This document shows positions 34,584 to 43,409 of a stretch of 64,000 bases of DNA, in pieces; within the stretch, counting starts at the first letter, position 1; each line of letters opens with the position of its first letter. The translations under genes were made by a program, and so were the position numbers. The DNA is taken from positions 124,001 through 188,000 of the forward strand of contig NZ_JACBYW010000006.1 of the NCBI RefSeq assembly GCF_013408175.1, written 5' to 3'. The notes below the pieces were generated by a model, which made no database searches, had not been told where the DNA came from, and saw nothing but the letters and a program-made list of their open reading frames with translations. Source of the DNA: Actinopolyspora biskrensis (GTDB taxonomy: Bacteria > Actinomycetota > Actinomycetes > Mycobacteriales > Pseudonocardiaceae).

Positions 34584-35984
34584 GTGACGCCTCCGCGGCA
34601 ACCGCCGGATCAACCGTGGCCGTCGGGAGGCCCCCCGAATCCGCCGGGGCCGGAACAGCACCGCAGGCCGACGTCGCCACCGATGGCCAGGCCTCTTCCG
34701 CAGCATCCCGCCCAGGGCCCCGGGCCCGGGCCCCAAGCGCCCGACCCGCGGGCGCGGCCACCCGGACCACATCGGGCAGGACCACAGGCGCATCCGAACG
34801 CCCCCGGCCCCGGGTACGGCCCACCTCCTCCGCAGGCCCAACCGCCACCGCGGCCGGCACCGCCTCCACAGCAGGTGATGCCCCCGCCGGGAGTCGCGCC
34901 CCCGGGCGCTGTCCACCCCGGAACTCCGCAGCGCTTCCAGGGTCCCGTGCCGCCGGGACACCGAGGCGCCGCACCGCCCCGCAAGCGGACCAGTCCGGCG
35001 GCGATCATCATCCCGCTGGTGTGCGGTTTTCTGCTGCTGATCGTGATGCCGATGGGAATAGCGCTGGCCTCGCTCACCTCGGGGACGAGCGCCTCCGCCG
35101 GAAGCGGGTACGACTACAGCACCTACGAGTACGGCGAGAACGAGGACATCGGCGGCACGGAAACCGGGGAGAGCGGTACCGGACACCGGGACACCACGAC
35201 GCCCACCGGAAGTGACCGGTCGGGCACGGCTGCCTCACCGACCACCTCCGCGACAGGACCGGAACCGGTGCGCGAAACAGCGGACAACCCGATCGCCACA
35301 GCATCCGTACCGGTCCCGGACGTGCGATGCGACCTGCCCGAGTGGCAGACCGACCCACAGGCGTCGCAACGCTTCTTCCGCGCGGCGCTCCCGTGCCTGA
35401 ACGAGGCGTGGAGCAGCGTGCTGAGTCAGGCGGACCTGCCGTTCGAACCCCCCGAGCTCGCCTTCCCCGGCGGAGGCAGCTGGTCGAGCCCGTGCGGTTC
35501 GGTCGCGAAGTCGGAGAACGTGTCCGCCTTCTACTGCGGCAGCAACCAGACCATCTACATGCCGTTCGCGGGGCTGCAGACCGATGTCTACGGAGAACAG
35601 CCCGGTATCTACCTCGGGGTCTTCGCCCACGAGTACGGTCATCACGTCCAGCAGCTCTCCGGCATCATGACCGCCTGGCAGAACGAGGCGTACGAGACCG
35701 GGGGGTACGAGACGCCCGAGGCCCTCGCGTTGAGCAGGCGCAGCGAGCTGCAGGCCCAGTGCTTCGCCGGGCAGTACCTCGCCAGCGCCGAACGAACGAA
35801 CTCGCTGAGCACGCGAGCCGCGTGGAACGGGGTCCAGGACGGGTACAACCGCGGGGACCGGGGGAACCAACCGCGCGATCACGGCAGTCCGCAGCACTAC
35901 GGCAGCTGGTTGGAGGCGGGCTACAAACGCAACAACACCAGCGAGTGCAACACCTGGGCGGCGAGCGCGAGCGACGTGAGCTGA
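34584..35984 (+). CDS. Neutral zinc metallopeptidase (YpfJ-like)
   Basis: A 466-residue type II membrane protein. The first 130 residues are Pro/Gly/Gln-rich and cytosolic, followed by one membrane helix (PAAIIIPLVCGFLLLIVMPM). The extracellular C-terminal domain is the YpfJ/Zn_peptidase fold with the zinc motif HEYGHHVQQLSG (HExxH) near residue 349 and a downstream ERTNSLSTRAAWNGVQDGYN block. GTG at 34584 follows GGAGGTGGA at ideal spacing and is preferred over an ATG at 34569. Substrates are unknown. It is convergent with the zinc-finger pair. Confidence 0.88.
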   Translation: MTPPRQPPDQPWPSGGPPNPPGPEQHRRPTSPPMARPLPQHPAQGPGPGPQAPDPRARPPGPHRAGPQAHPNAPGPGYGPPPPQAQPPPRPAPPPQQVMPPPGVAPPGAVHPGTPQRFQGPVPPGHRGAAPPRKRTSPAAIIIPLVCGFLLLIVMPMGIALASLTSGTSASAGSGYDYSTYEYGENEDIGGTETGESGTGHRDTTTPTGSDRSGTAASPTTSATGPEPVRETADNPIATASVPVPDVRCDLPEWQTDPQASQRFFRAALPCLNEAWSSVLSQADLPFEPPELAFPGGGSWSSPCGSVAKSENVSAFYCGSNQTIYMPFAGLQTDVYGEQPGIYLGVFAHEYGHHVQQLSGIMTAWQNEAYETGGYETPEALALSRRSELQAQCFAGQYLASAERTNSLSTRAAWNGVQDGYNRGDRGNQPRDHGSPQHYGSWLEAGYKRNNTSECNTWAASASDVS

Positions 35985-36034
35985 GGATCCACTGTGGAAT
36001 GAACCGCGCAGCGGGCCGAGTCGCTCGCGCGGAC

Positions 36035-36057
36035 GGGAAGCGGCTTGCCCGCTTCCC
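36035..36057 (+). terminator. Hairpin after zinc peptidase
   Basis: GGGAAGCGG pairs perfectly with CCGCTTCCC around a 5-nt loop, 51 bp after the zinc-peptidase stop. No T-run follows. Confidence 0.5.
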
Positions 36058-36119
36058 GGACGACCGCTGACGTGATGCCGCGGACGAGAGCTCACGACTG
36101 GAGTCCCGCGCGAGCGGCC

Positions 36120-36148
36120 GAGGTGCCGGTCACCCGAACCGGCACCTC
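36120..36148. terminator. Perfect hairpin before the zinc-finger pair end
   Basis: GAGGTGCCGGT pairs perfectly with ACCGGCACCTC (11 bp, 7-nt loop). It lies between convergent genes and probably terminates the minus-strand pair. There is no T-run. Confidence 0.55.
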
Positions 36149-36183
36149 GGAAGCATCGCGGGGCGGCGCGAGCAGCGGTGAAG

Positions 36184-36423
36184 CTACTCGCCCCCTTCGC
36201 CGTGCCGGGCCACATCCTGCTCCGCTATCAGGACGTCGGTGCAGTCCCGGCAGGTCGGGGCCTGGAACCAGTCCAGCTCGTTGGGCTCGGCCATCGCGCA
36301 CAGCACGCCGCACACCGAGGTTCCCGCCGGATGTCCCTCCCAGCGCTTCCCGCGGAACGCATGGCGAGTCATCCGGGACTCGACACGACTGCTCACCGGC
36401 AGCCAGTAGTGATGTGCTCCCAC
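36184..36423 (-). CDS. Small Cys/His-rich zinc-finger-like protein
   Basis: A 79-residue protein with a GTG start. It shows the pattern HHYWLPV ... RHAF ... CGVLC ... CRDC, resembling small actinobacterial proteins in which a His-Trp-x-Pro start is followed by two cysteine pairs, thought to bind zinc. The start is five bases after the stop of the upstream Cys-containing gene, so the two are one operon. Function is unknown. The ordered ligand pattern argues that it is real. Confidence 0.7.
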   Translation of the reverse strand: MGAHHYWLPVSSRVESRMTRHAFRGKRWEGHPAGTSVCGVLCAMAEPNELDWFQAPTCRDCTDVLIAEQDVARHGEGGE

Positions 36424-36428
36424 GCCGA

Positions 36429-36686
36429 TCACGACTTCCAATCCGGCCGAGCGATCGGAAGTTTCAGGTAAGCCGTGAAGCACTCCTCGCAGAACGGCCG
36501 GGTGTGCCACATCTGGTACCCCCGGCGGTCCCTCACTTCCGGCGCGAACACGGGGGAGTGCCCTCCGAGGACCTCCACCTTCCCGCCCTCGGCGGGAGGC
36601 TCGCGCAACGTCGCGTGCTGCCTGGTGCCGTCTTCCGGGGTGATCCAGAAAACCTGGGTGCGTTCCATCGAGTGCGCGGTCACCAC
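36429..36686 (-). CDS. Small conserved-type protein with C-x2-C, unknown function
   Basis: An 85-residue soluble protein beginning MVTAHSMERTQVFWITPEDG and ending RPDWKS. Near the C-terminus is FCEECFTAYL, a C-x2-C pair, with His residues (GHSP, WHTRPF) that could complete a metal site. It is immediately followed by another Cys/His-rich gene. Start: GTG at 36686 with a purine-rich upstream sequence; ATG at 36668 is an alternative. No family was recognised. Confidence 0.65.
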   Translation of the reverse strand: MVTAHSMERTQVFWITPEDGTRQHATLREPPAEGGKVEVLGGHSPVFAPEVRDRRGYQMWHTRPFCEECFTAYLKLPIARPDWKS

Positions 36687-36935
36687 TTTCCGTTCCGTGC
36701 CGGTTCACGCGATTCGCCGGGCGGCACAGCACCACCGCACGGCGCTGTGTCGCCCGTCACTCCCGAATATCGGCAGGGCTACGGCTGGGACCCAGATCAC
36801 GACGGTGTTCATCTGTTCGCCCGTACGAGGCCACGGGGAAGCACCGCGTGAGCGCTCGACTCCTCCCGTTCCGTCCGAGCGGCCGACGAGGGTCCAGTGG
36901 CAGGGGGCGCGGCGGCCGATCGGCTCGGACGGACT

Positions 36936-38045
36936 TCAGGAGCTCGCCACCTTCTTCACGTACAGCAGACGATCCCCCTCCTCGATGGCGTCGGCCTCCG
37001 GGGCGTCCACCCGGTAGAGCTGCCCGTCCCGGACCAGGCCCAGCACGATGTCGGAAAGGTGCCGGGGCGACCCCCCGACCTCGGTCTTGTCGACCTCCCG
37101 CTCGGCGATGGCCAGCCCGAGATCGGGGCTGAGCAGGTCCTCGAACATCTCGACCACCGAGGGGGTCGAGGTCGCCATCCCGAGCAGCCTTCCCGACGTC
37201 TCGCTGGATATGACCACCGAGTCGGCACCGGACTGCCGGAGCAGGTGAACGTTCTCGGCCTCCCGCACGGCCGCGACGATCTGCGCCTTGGGTGCGAGTT
37301 CGCGTGAGGTGAGCGTGACCAGCACGGCGGTGTCGTCGCGGGGCGGGGCCACCACCACAGCCCTCGCTCGCGGGATGCCCGCCACCCGGAGGACGTCCGA
37401 GCGGGTACCGGAACCGTTGACGGTCACCAGACCGAGCGAGGAAGCCGCTTCCAGCACAGCTGGGTCGGTGTCGACCACTACGATGTTGCCCGCTTCGACC
37501 CCGTCTCCGAGCAGCGCGGTCACGGCGGACCTGCCCTTGGTGCCGTACCCGATGACGACCACGTGGTCGCGCACCCTGGACCTCCAGTGTTGGATCTTCA
37601 GTGCCTGACGAGAGCGCTCGGTGAGCACCTCCAAGGTGGTGCCAACCAGCACGATCAGAAACAGTACCCGCAGCGGGGTGATGACCAGTACGTTCACCAC
37701 CCTCGCAGAGGTCGAGACCGGGGCGATGTCACCGTATCCGGTCGTCGACAACGAAACGGTGGCGTAGTAAAGGGCATCCAGCACACTCAACGGAGTGCCG
37801 TCCGTGTCGCTGTATCCGCCCCGGTCGAAGTAAACCAGCAGCACGGTGATCGCGAGAGCGAGGCTCGCCCCGATGATCCTGCGTATGATCGACTTGACGG
37901 GACCGACGGCGGTGGCCGGCATGCGGACCACCCCGACCAGCGCGTGATCCGGTCGGTCGGTGAGTCGATCGGTCAGGGTCGATTCGGAGCGGCGGCCGGG
38001 CAACGAACGTCCGAATCGCGTGGTTCGGGTAGCGTGCTTGTCCAC
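36936..38045 (-). CDS. Potassium channel with TrkA-N (RCK) domain
   Basis: A 369-residue two-helix channel subunit. Helix 1 is near residues 53-72, the selectivity filter TTGYGD lies at 101-106, and helix 2 follows. The cytosolic RCK domain begins with HVVVIGYGTKGRSAVTAL (a nucleotide-binding GxGxxG), and a TrkA-C segment (REVDKTEVGGSPRHLSD) ends the protein. It would form a tetrameric K+ channel gated by a nucleotide or Ca2+. The mycobacterial homologue is Rv3200c (from memory), in the same position between nudC and adnB. GTG at 38045 is my start; the longer frame adds only Arg-rich residues. Confidence 0.9.
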   Translation of the reverse strand: MDKHATRTTRFGRSLPGRRSESTLTDRLTDRPDHALVGVVRMPATAVGPVKSIIRRIIGASLALAITVLLVYFDRGGYSDTDGTPLSVLDALYYATVSLSTTGYGDIAPVSTSARVVNVLVITPLRVLFLIVLVGTTLEVLTERSRQALKIQHWRSRVRDHVVVIGYGTKGRSAVTALLGDGVEAGNIVVVDTDPAVLEAASSLGLVTVNGSGTRSDVLRVAGIPRARAVVVAPPRDDTAVLVTLTSRELAPKAQIVAAVREAENVHLLRQSGADSVVISSETSGRLLGMATSTPSVVEMFEDLLSPDLGLAIAEREVDKTEVGGSPRHLSDIVLGLVRDGQLYRVDAPEADAIEEGDRLLYVKKVASS

Positions 38046-38145
38046 GAGCGAGCACCGTAACGCCTCGTTCCCGGACCGGACACTCGTGGCCACCCCCGGC
38101 CGGTGTCCCGTTGTGCCCGGCCGAACCCTGTGAAACCTTCTCCTC

Positions 38146-38517
38146 ATGAGAAGAGCGAATTCCGCACTGTGTCTGGCGGCCGGACTCACCGTCACCGGAA
38201 GCACCCACTTCGCGCTCCCCCGCCCGTTCGACGAGATCGTCCCGCGCGGGATCCCCGGAAGCCCCCGGACGTGGACCTACCTCTCGGGAGCGGCCGAACT
38301 GGCCTGCGCGGCGGCCCTGGCCGCGCCCCGGACCCGCCGCACGGGGGCCGCGGCGACGGCGCTGCTGCTCGTCGCCGTCTTCCCCGCCAACATCAAAATG
38401 GCCCTCGACCACCGGGCCCGAAACCTCCGTTCGCGCTACGCGGCCTACGCCAGACTGCCGATGCAGTTACCCTTGATTGGGTGGGCGCTACGCGTACGCC
38501 GCGACACCGGTAGGTAA
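38146..38517 (+). CDS. DoxX-like small membrane protein
   Basis: A 123-residue protein with four hydrophobic helices and the DoxX-family signatures SGAAELACAAALAAPRTRR and FPANIKMALDHR. DoxX relatives are linked to redox or organohydroperoxide stress, but this one has no characterised partner. The ATG at 38146 is the first and natural start, though its ribosome site is weak. Gene order: divergent from the K+ channel, then 37 bp to the next gene on the same strand. Confidence 0.8.
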   Translation: MRRANSALCLAAGLTVTGSTHFALPRPFDEIVPRGIPGSPRTWTYLSGAAELACAAALAAPRTRRTGAAATALLLVAVFPANIKMALDHRARNLRSRYAAYARLPMQLPLIGWALRVRRDTGR

Positions 38518-38554
38518 CACTTTGGTCCCCGAAAGCGTGTGGAGTTGTTGAACC

Positions 38555-39151
38555 TTGAGCTGTCCTGCTTACCATTCCGCGGTGCAGCAGCTTGAGCAGG
38601 CGGCTCGTGCCCTCGGCTGGCACGGCCATCTCGTCTCCGACATAGCGGCTCTCGGAGCACGATTCACCGCCGTGACCCGGCTACGTTTCGACGTACACCA
38701 GTGGCGCAGCGTAAACGAGTGGCCACCGGAGACCGACCCGGCCCGGGTGGAGGCCTGGTCCGGATCGGACTCCCCGGACCGGCTTCCCGTCCCCGCGGTC
38801 GAACTGGTCGGGCTGCTGGTACGCGTCTCCAAGGCCCGCAAGGCCACGCGCGCGTGCGGAACGATGCTGACCATCGCGCCCTGCGCGGCGGTGCTGCCCG
38901 GTGACCACCCCTACCGCCCCTGGGCACTGACCGAAATGGACTACTACGGGATCGGAGCGGTGACCGCGGACCGCGACGGAGCGGCCGAACTCGTCCTCGC
39001 CCCGGAGGACCGCAGAACGGAGTTCGGCACCTCGCCGTTCGAAAGATGGCTGCTGGAACTGCTCTACGAGCGAGTGGTGCACAGCCACCCGGAAAGCACT
39101 CAGAACGCGGCCAGGCGCACCGACGGGGACACCGCACCACATCCCGAATGA
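38555..39151 (+). CDS. Hypothetical protein
   Basis: A 198-residue soluble protein starting at TTG (38555) after GGAG; GTG at 38582 is another possible start. I recognise no family. Visible segments are RFDVHQWRSVNEWPPE, ACGTMLTIAPCAAVL with two cysteines, and SPFERWLLELLYERV near the C-terminus. It reads as a folded alpha/beta protein without membrane or signal segments. It may be transcribed with the DoxX-like gene. A full repeat copy follows its stop, between it and a convergent gene. Confidence 0.65.
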   Translation: MSCPAYHSAVQQLEQAARALGWHGHLVSDIAALGARFTAVTRLRFDVHQWRSVNEWPPETDPARVEAWSGSDSPDRLPVPAVELVGLLVRVSKARKATRACGTMLTIAPCAAVLPGDHPYRPWALTEMDYYGIGAVTADRDGAAELVLAPEDRRTEFGTSPFERWLLELLYERVVHSHPESTQNAARRTDGDTAPHPE

Positions 39152-39195
39152 ATCGGAGCGGAGCGGATCGTCGAATTCCTCCGTCCAGGCTGTTG

Positions 39196-39395
39196 GCCGG
39201 GGCGGGGTTTCTCCTTCGGCGCTCCCGGCGCCGAAGCACACCACCCTGGCAACCGGCGCGCCCCGGGTTCTCCCGTGGTGCCCCGCGAGGACGGTCCCGA
39301 CATCGTGCGGGCCACTGCCCGATGTCGGGACACCCGCTCACGAGACCGCGCGAGGTTCCGCCAAGCGAGCACCCACGACGAGGAAGAGCGGAAAA
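39196..39395 (+). repeat. Modular dispersed repeat, copy 5 (full with extra hairpin)
   Basis: The longest copy: an upstream TTCGGCGC/GCGCCGAA hairpin (39215-39235), module A (cccgggttctcccgtggtg), the core hairpin (39296-39329, CCCGAC...GTCGGG) and the tail cacccgctcacgagac...cgaggttccgccaagcgagcacccacgacg. It lies between convergent genes. Confidence 0.7.
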
Positions 39396-39400
39396 ATCGG

Positions 39401-40027
39401 TCAGACGGTCTCGTACTCGTGCCAGTTGAGGCTGTCCGGGTTCCAGCGCAGCAGATAACCCGGCCGGACCGAGCGGAGCGCACGCATGGTGTGCGGCCAG
39501 CGCCGGATCACGTTGGCCAGGGCCACCGAGGTCATCTCCTCGCTCGAACGGTTCTGCTCACCGGTTCCGAGCAGCGCGATCCTGCCTGCGGTGTGCAGGA
39601 TGTCGGAAAGCGTCACCTGCCCCGACAGCGCGGCCTCCTCCACGCTCACGATCGTCTCCGGATCCAGCTCCGCGGGCCAGCTGCGCCGATCGAGGTCCAC
39701 GGGCTTCGGCTGTTCGCACTCGCCACAGGTGCACTCGAACTCGCTGGTCCAGCCGTGGCTCTGCCAGGACCAGACCGCGGACGAGCCCGGCTGCAACTCC
39801 GTCAACGCCGCCACGTGCGGCCAAGCGTTCACCACAGCGCCGAGCACCGTCAGCACGGCCGAGCGGGAGTCCGACTCACCGGGCCCCTCGAAGAACCACC
39901 CCCCCTGTTCGTCCCTCCTCACGAGCACGAGAGGGGCCTGCAGGGAAAGGACCTCCTCGTCCACGGACACCTCGGTCTGCAAAGAGGCGTCGAGCTTGGT
40001 TTCCGTAATCTGCGACATCGCGGGCAT
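39401..40027 (-). CDS. Hypothetical protein with CxCxxC motif
   Basis: A 208-residue acidic soluble protein. A compact cysteine cluster FECTCGECEQPKP (C-x-C-x2-C) lies near residue 98, possibly a metal site lacking a fourth obvious cysteine. The C-terminus ends RPGYLLRWNPDSLNWHEYETV, unusually aromatic. No known domain is recognised. ATG at 40027 follows AGGA; ATG at 40018 is an alternative. It lies downstream of adnB on the same strand, separated by 91 bp, and could be cotranscribed. Confidence 0.68.
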   Translation of the reverse strand: MPAMSQITETKLDASLQTEVSVDEEVLSLQAPLVLVRRDEQGGWFFEGPGESDSRSAVLTVLGAVVNAWPHVAALTELQPGSSAVWSWQSHGWTSEFECTCGECEQPKPVDLDRRSWPAELDPETIVSVEEAALSGQVTLSDILHTAGRIALLGTGEQNRSSEEMTSVALANVIRRWPHTMRALRSVRPGYLLRWNPDSLNWHEYETV

Positions 40028-40118
40028 ATTCCTGGGTGAGGACGCCCGAATACAAGCCGCACCACTCGAACGTGTGTTTTTTGTCCTTCTGCTCCACCGA
40101 ACGGCACGGTGCGCCCGC

Positions 40119-43100
40119 TCACTCCTCGGAGGGCACGGACAGGATCAGCTTGCGCAACCCCTCCGCGTCCAGCAGGTCGGTCGGGCGCAGGGTGCGGTCG
40201 TGCCGCACGTAGTGCACCGCGGCACGCACCGACTCGACCGGCACACCCGAGATCTCCGACCAGGCCAGCCGATACGCGGCGAGCTGCACCTCGGTCGCCG
40301 ACATGCGCCGCTCGTCCGGGACGGAACCGGTCTTCCAGTCGACCACGGTCCACCCCCCGTCCGAATCGGAGAAAACCGCGTCCATCCGACCACGTACGAC
40401 GATCCCGGCTATCCGGGTCTCGAAGGGCACCTCGGTGCGGTGCGGAACCCTGTCCGCCCAGGAACCGGCCAGGAACGCGTCGCGGAGCCGTTCGAGGTGC
40501 TCGTCCGGAGCGGCCGACTCGTCGGAGGCACCGGGCAGCTCGTCCACCTCGAACAGGGCCTCCGAGGTGTAGCGCCGTTCCAACCAGGCGTGGAAAGCCG
40601 TGCCGCGCCGCGCGACCGGATTGGGCGGGGCGGGCAGGGGCCGGCGCAACCCCCGTGCGAAGCGCTCGGGGGAATCGGCCAACTCGACCAGTTGACTGAC
40701 CGAGAGCTGGTCGGGCAACCGCACCCGCTCCTGCCGGGAACCGCGCTCACGTTCGGCCAGCAGCACGTCCACGTCACGCCGCCAACGCAGCACTTCCGGA
40801 TCGAGTTCCGCCTCCTCGTCCGTCTCCCCGGACTCCTGGCTCCCGGACTCCCTCTCCCGGTTCAACTCGGCCCGGACCAGCTCGGCCCCCTCCACGACGG
40901 CGTTCCTGCGCCCCTCCAGCGGATCCACCGGCCACAACAGGCTCCTTCCCTTCTCCGCCAGCGGGTTCTCCGCGCCCTCCTCCGGTTCCGGGGCCCAGTG
41001 CTCGAGGACACCGTGGTCCTCCTGCCCGGTCAGCTCCCGCGCGGTCTCCTCGAGGAACCCGGAGGGGCCCTTGGGCTTCCCACCGCTCTCCCCCCACCAG
41101 TGCCCGGACAGCAGCAAGGTTCGTTCCGAACGCGTGAGCGCGACGTAGAAAAGCCTGCGCTCCTCCGTCAGCCGACGTCGTTCGAACTCGGCGTCGTGCT
41201 CGTCCAGTTCCCGCTGCAGCTCCTTGCGGGTGAGCCCCTCCAGCCGGTCGAGGTCCAACCGCGGCAGGTCGGGGCCGTCCCCCCTCAGTTCGGGCGGGAG
41301 CTCGGTGACCGAACGCAGCCAGCACGAGGACTTCCGCTTGCCGGGGAAGACCCCGGAGACCAGATGCGGGAGAGCCACGAGCTGCCACTCCAGCCCCTTG
41401 GCCGCGTGCACGGTCAGCACCTGCACCCTGTCCTCGGCCACCTCCACCTCACCGGGTTCCAGACCGTCCTCCGCGTGTTCCGCGGAGTCCAAATAGTCCA
41501 GCAGCGCGGGAAGCGTCGCGGTGGGGCTCGCGGTGGCGAACTCGGTCACCACCTCGGACAGCGCGTCCAGGTGGGCCCTGCCGACCCCGTCGGTGCGGGA
41601 CATGCTCTCGATGTCCAGCAGCAGGGTGCGCTCCACGTCGGCGACCAGCTCCGGAAGGGGCTGCTCCAGCCGCTGCCGCAGCGCGGCCAGCTCGCCCCCC
41701 AGCCTGCGGATCCTGCGGTGGCCCTCCTCCGAGTAGCGTTCCCGACCCCCCGGATCGTCGAGCGCGTCGACCAGACCGGCCTGTTCCGCGCGCTCTCCGG
41801 GAAGAGCCGCCGCCAAGGTGTCCTCGACACCGGAATCGGAGCTGCCGGGCACGCTCCGCTCGCCCAGCTCCCCGGCACGAGCGGAGAGGGCCGCGATGTC
41901 GGCCGCGCCGATGCGCCAGCGCGAACCGGTGAGCAACCGCATCGCCGCGGTGCCCGCCAACGGGTCGGTCAGCATGCGCAGCGCGCTCACCAGATCCCGG
42001 ACCTCGGGCTCGTCCAGCAGACCACCGAGACCGACCACTTCGACGGGGAGCCCCTCGGCGCGCAGCGCCTCCGCCATGTCCGCCATGTCCGCACGACGCC
42101 GAACCAGCACCGCGGCAGTCGGAGGTGAACCGTCGGCCTCCACCGCGGCGCGCCAACGCCGAGCCACGCGTTCGGCCACCCACTGGCGCTCCGTGCGGAC
42201 GTCCTCCAGCAGCGCGGCGCGAATATCGGCGGCTGGGGCGTCCTGCTTGGCACGCAGCTGTTCGACGTCCAACCCGGCCTCGCGCAACGGTTCGGCCACC
42301 GCGTTGGCCAGCCTCAGCACCCCCGGAGGATTGCGGAAGCTCGTGAGCAGGCCGTATCGGGGGGCCGGTGTGGCATCCGAGCTCTCGTCCCGGCACGGAA
42401 AGTCCGTGGTGAACCTGGGCAGGTTCGCGGCACTGGCCCCGCGCCAACCGTAGATGGCCTGCGCCGGATCCCCCACCGACGTCACCGGCAACGGCGCGGC
42501 CCCTTCCGCGGAACCGAACAGGTTCCGCAGCAGCACGCGCTGGGAATGCCCCGTGTCCTGGTACTCGTCCAGCAGGACGGCGGCGAACCGCGTGCGCTCC
42601 CCCTCCGCCACCTCGGGGTGCTCCGCCGCCAGCCGTGCGGCCAGGGACATCTGGTCGGCGAAGTCCATCGCCGCCTCGCCGCGCTTACGCGCCGTGTAGG
42701 CCTCCGCCAGCGGAAGCAGGGCCGCGCGCAGCCGCTGCGCGGCCACCACCCGCTGCAGCTCCTGCGGCGGTTTCGTCCCCTGCCGCTTCTCGGGCGGAGC
42801 GTTCTCCACCAGCGAGACCACCCGCTCGGCGTGTTCCCGCACCCGCTCCGGATCGACCAGGTGCTCGGCCAGCTCACTCGTGAGCGAGAGCAGGTGCTCG
42901 GTAACCGTCGCCGGAACCTTGTCGGTGTCCAGATCGGCGGTCCAGCCGGAAACGACGCGGTGGGCCAACTGCCACGACGCGGTCTCGGGCAGCAGCCGCG
43001 CGCCGGGTTCGACCGGCACGCGCAGCCCGTGCTCGGACACCAGCCTGCCCGCGTAGGAGTGGTACGTCAGCACGGTCGGCTCCTCGGACAGCACCCTCGC

Positions 43101-43409
43101 GCGCAGGCCTCCCGAGGGGTCGACCTCCTCCAGGAGTCCGGACCCGGCCAGGCGTCGCAGGCGCGCCCGCACCCGGTCGGCCAGCTGCCTGGCGGCTTTG
43201 CGGGTGAAGGTCAGTCCGAGCACCCGTTCGGGAGTGACGACACCGTTGGCGACGAGCCAGACGACCCGTGCCGCCATCGTCTCCGTTTTCCCCGCTCCCG
43301 CTCCGGCCACCACCAGTGCCGGTTGCGCCGGGGCCCCCGTGACCACGGCCTGTTCGGGGGTCGGTTCGGGCAGTCCGAGTGCCTGGGCGACGCGTTGTGG
43401 AGTGATCAC
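40119..43409 (-). CDS. adnB: Helicase-nuclease AdnB subunit
   Basis: A 1096-residue UvrD-like motor fused to a C-terminal RecB-family nuclease. Walker A is GAGAGKTE (residues 36-43), motif II is LLDEYQDTGHSQ, motif III is VGDPAQAIYGWRG, and motif VI is FYVALTRSERTLLL. The nuclease block contains GRMDAVF, VVDWKTG (catalytic Asp and Lys) and QLAAYRLAW. With AdnA it forms the AdnAB end-resection machine that replaces RecBCD/AddAB in actinobacteria. GTG at 43409 overlaps the adnA stop by four bases (GTGA), so the subunits are coupled. The longer upstream frame is shadow sequence within adnA. Confidence 0.95.
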   Translation of the reverse strand: MITPQRVAQALGLPEPTPEQAVVTGAPAQPALVVAGAGAGKTETMAARVVWLVANGVVTPERVLGLTFTRKAARQLADRVRARLRRLAGSGLLEEVDPSGGLRARVLSEEPTVLTYHSYAGRLVSEHGLRVPVEPGARLLPETASWQLAHRVVSGWTADLDTDKVPATVTEHLLSLTSELAEHLVDPERVREHAERVVSLVENAPPEKRQGTKPPQELQRVVAAQRLRAALLPLAEAYTARKRGEAAMDFADQMSLAARLAAEHPEVAEGERTRFAAVLLDEYQDTGHSQRVLLRNLFGSAEGAAPLPVTSVGDPAQAIYGWRGASAANLPRFTTDFPCRDESSDATPAPRYGLLTSFRNPPGVLRLANAVAEPLREAGLDVEQLRAKQDAPAADIRAALLEDVRTERQWVAERVARRWRAAVEADGSPPTAAVLVRRRADMADMAEALRAEGLPVEVVGLGGLLDEPEVRDLVSALRMLTDPLAGTAAMRLLTGSRWRIGAADIAALSARAGELGERSVPGSSDSGVEDTLAAALPGERAEQAGLVDALDDPGGRERYSEEGHRRIRRLGGELAALRQRLEQPLPELVADVERTLLLDIESMSRTDGVGRAHLDALSEVVTEFATASPTATLPALLDYLDSAEHAEDGLEPGEVEVAEDRVQVLTVHAAKGLEWQLVALPHLVSGVFPGKRKSSCWLRSVTELPPELRGDGPDLPRLDLDRLEGLTRKELQRELDEHDAEFERRRLTEERRLFYVALTRSERTLLLSGHWWGESGGKPKGPSGFLEETARELTGQEDHGVLEHWAPEPEEGAENPLAEKGRSLLWPVDPLEGRRNAVVEGAELVRAELNRERESGSQESGETDEEAELDPEVLRWRRDVDVLLAERERGSRQERVRLPDQLSVSQLVELADSPERFARGLRRPLPAPPNPVARRGTAFHAWLERRYTSEALFEVDELPGASDESAAPDEHLERLRDAFLAGSWADRVPHRTEVPFETRIAGIVVRGRMDAVFSDSDGGWTVVDWKTGSVPDERRMSATEVQLAAYRLAWSEISGVPVESVRAAVHYVRHDRTLRPTDLLDAEGLRKLILSVPSEE

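Noticed and set aside
34303-34587. ATG with AGGGGGAA upstream in the DUF2207/zinc-peptidase gap
   Set aside because: The translation is low-complexity Arg/Pro/Ser and overlaps the zinc-peptidase start; insufficient support for a gene.
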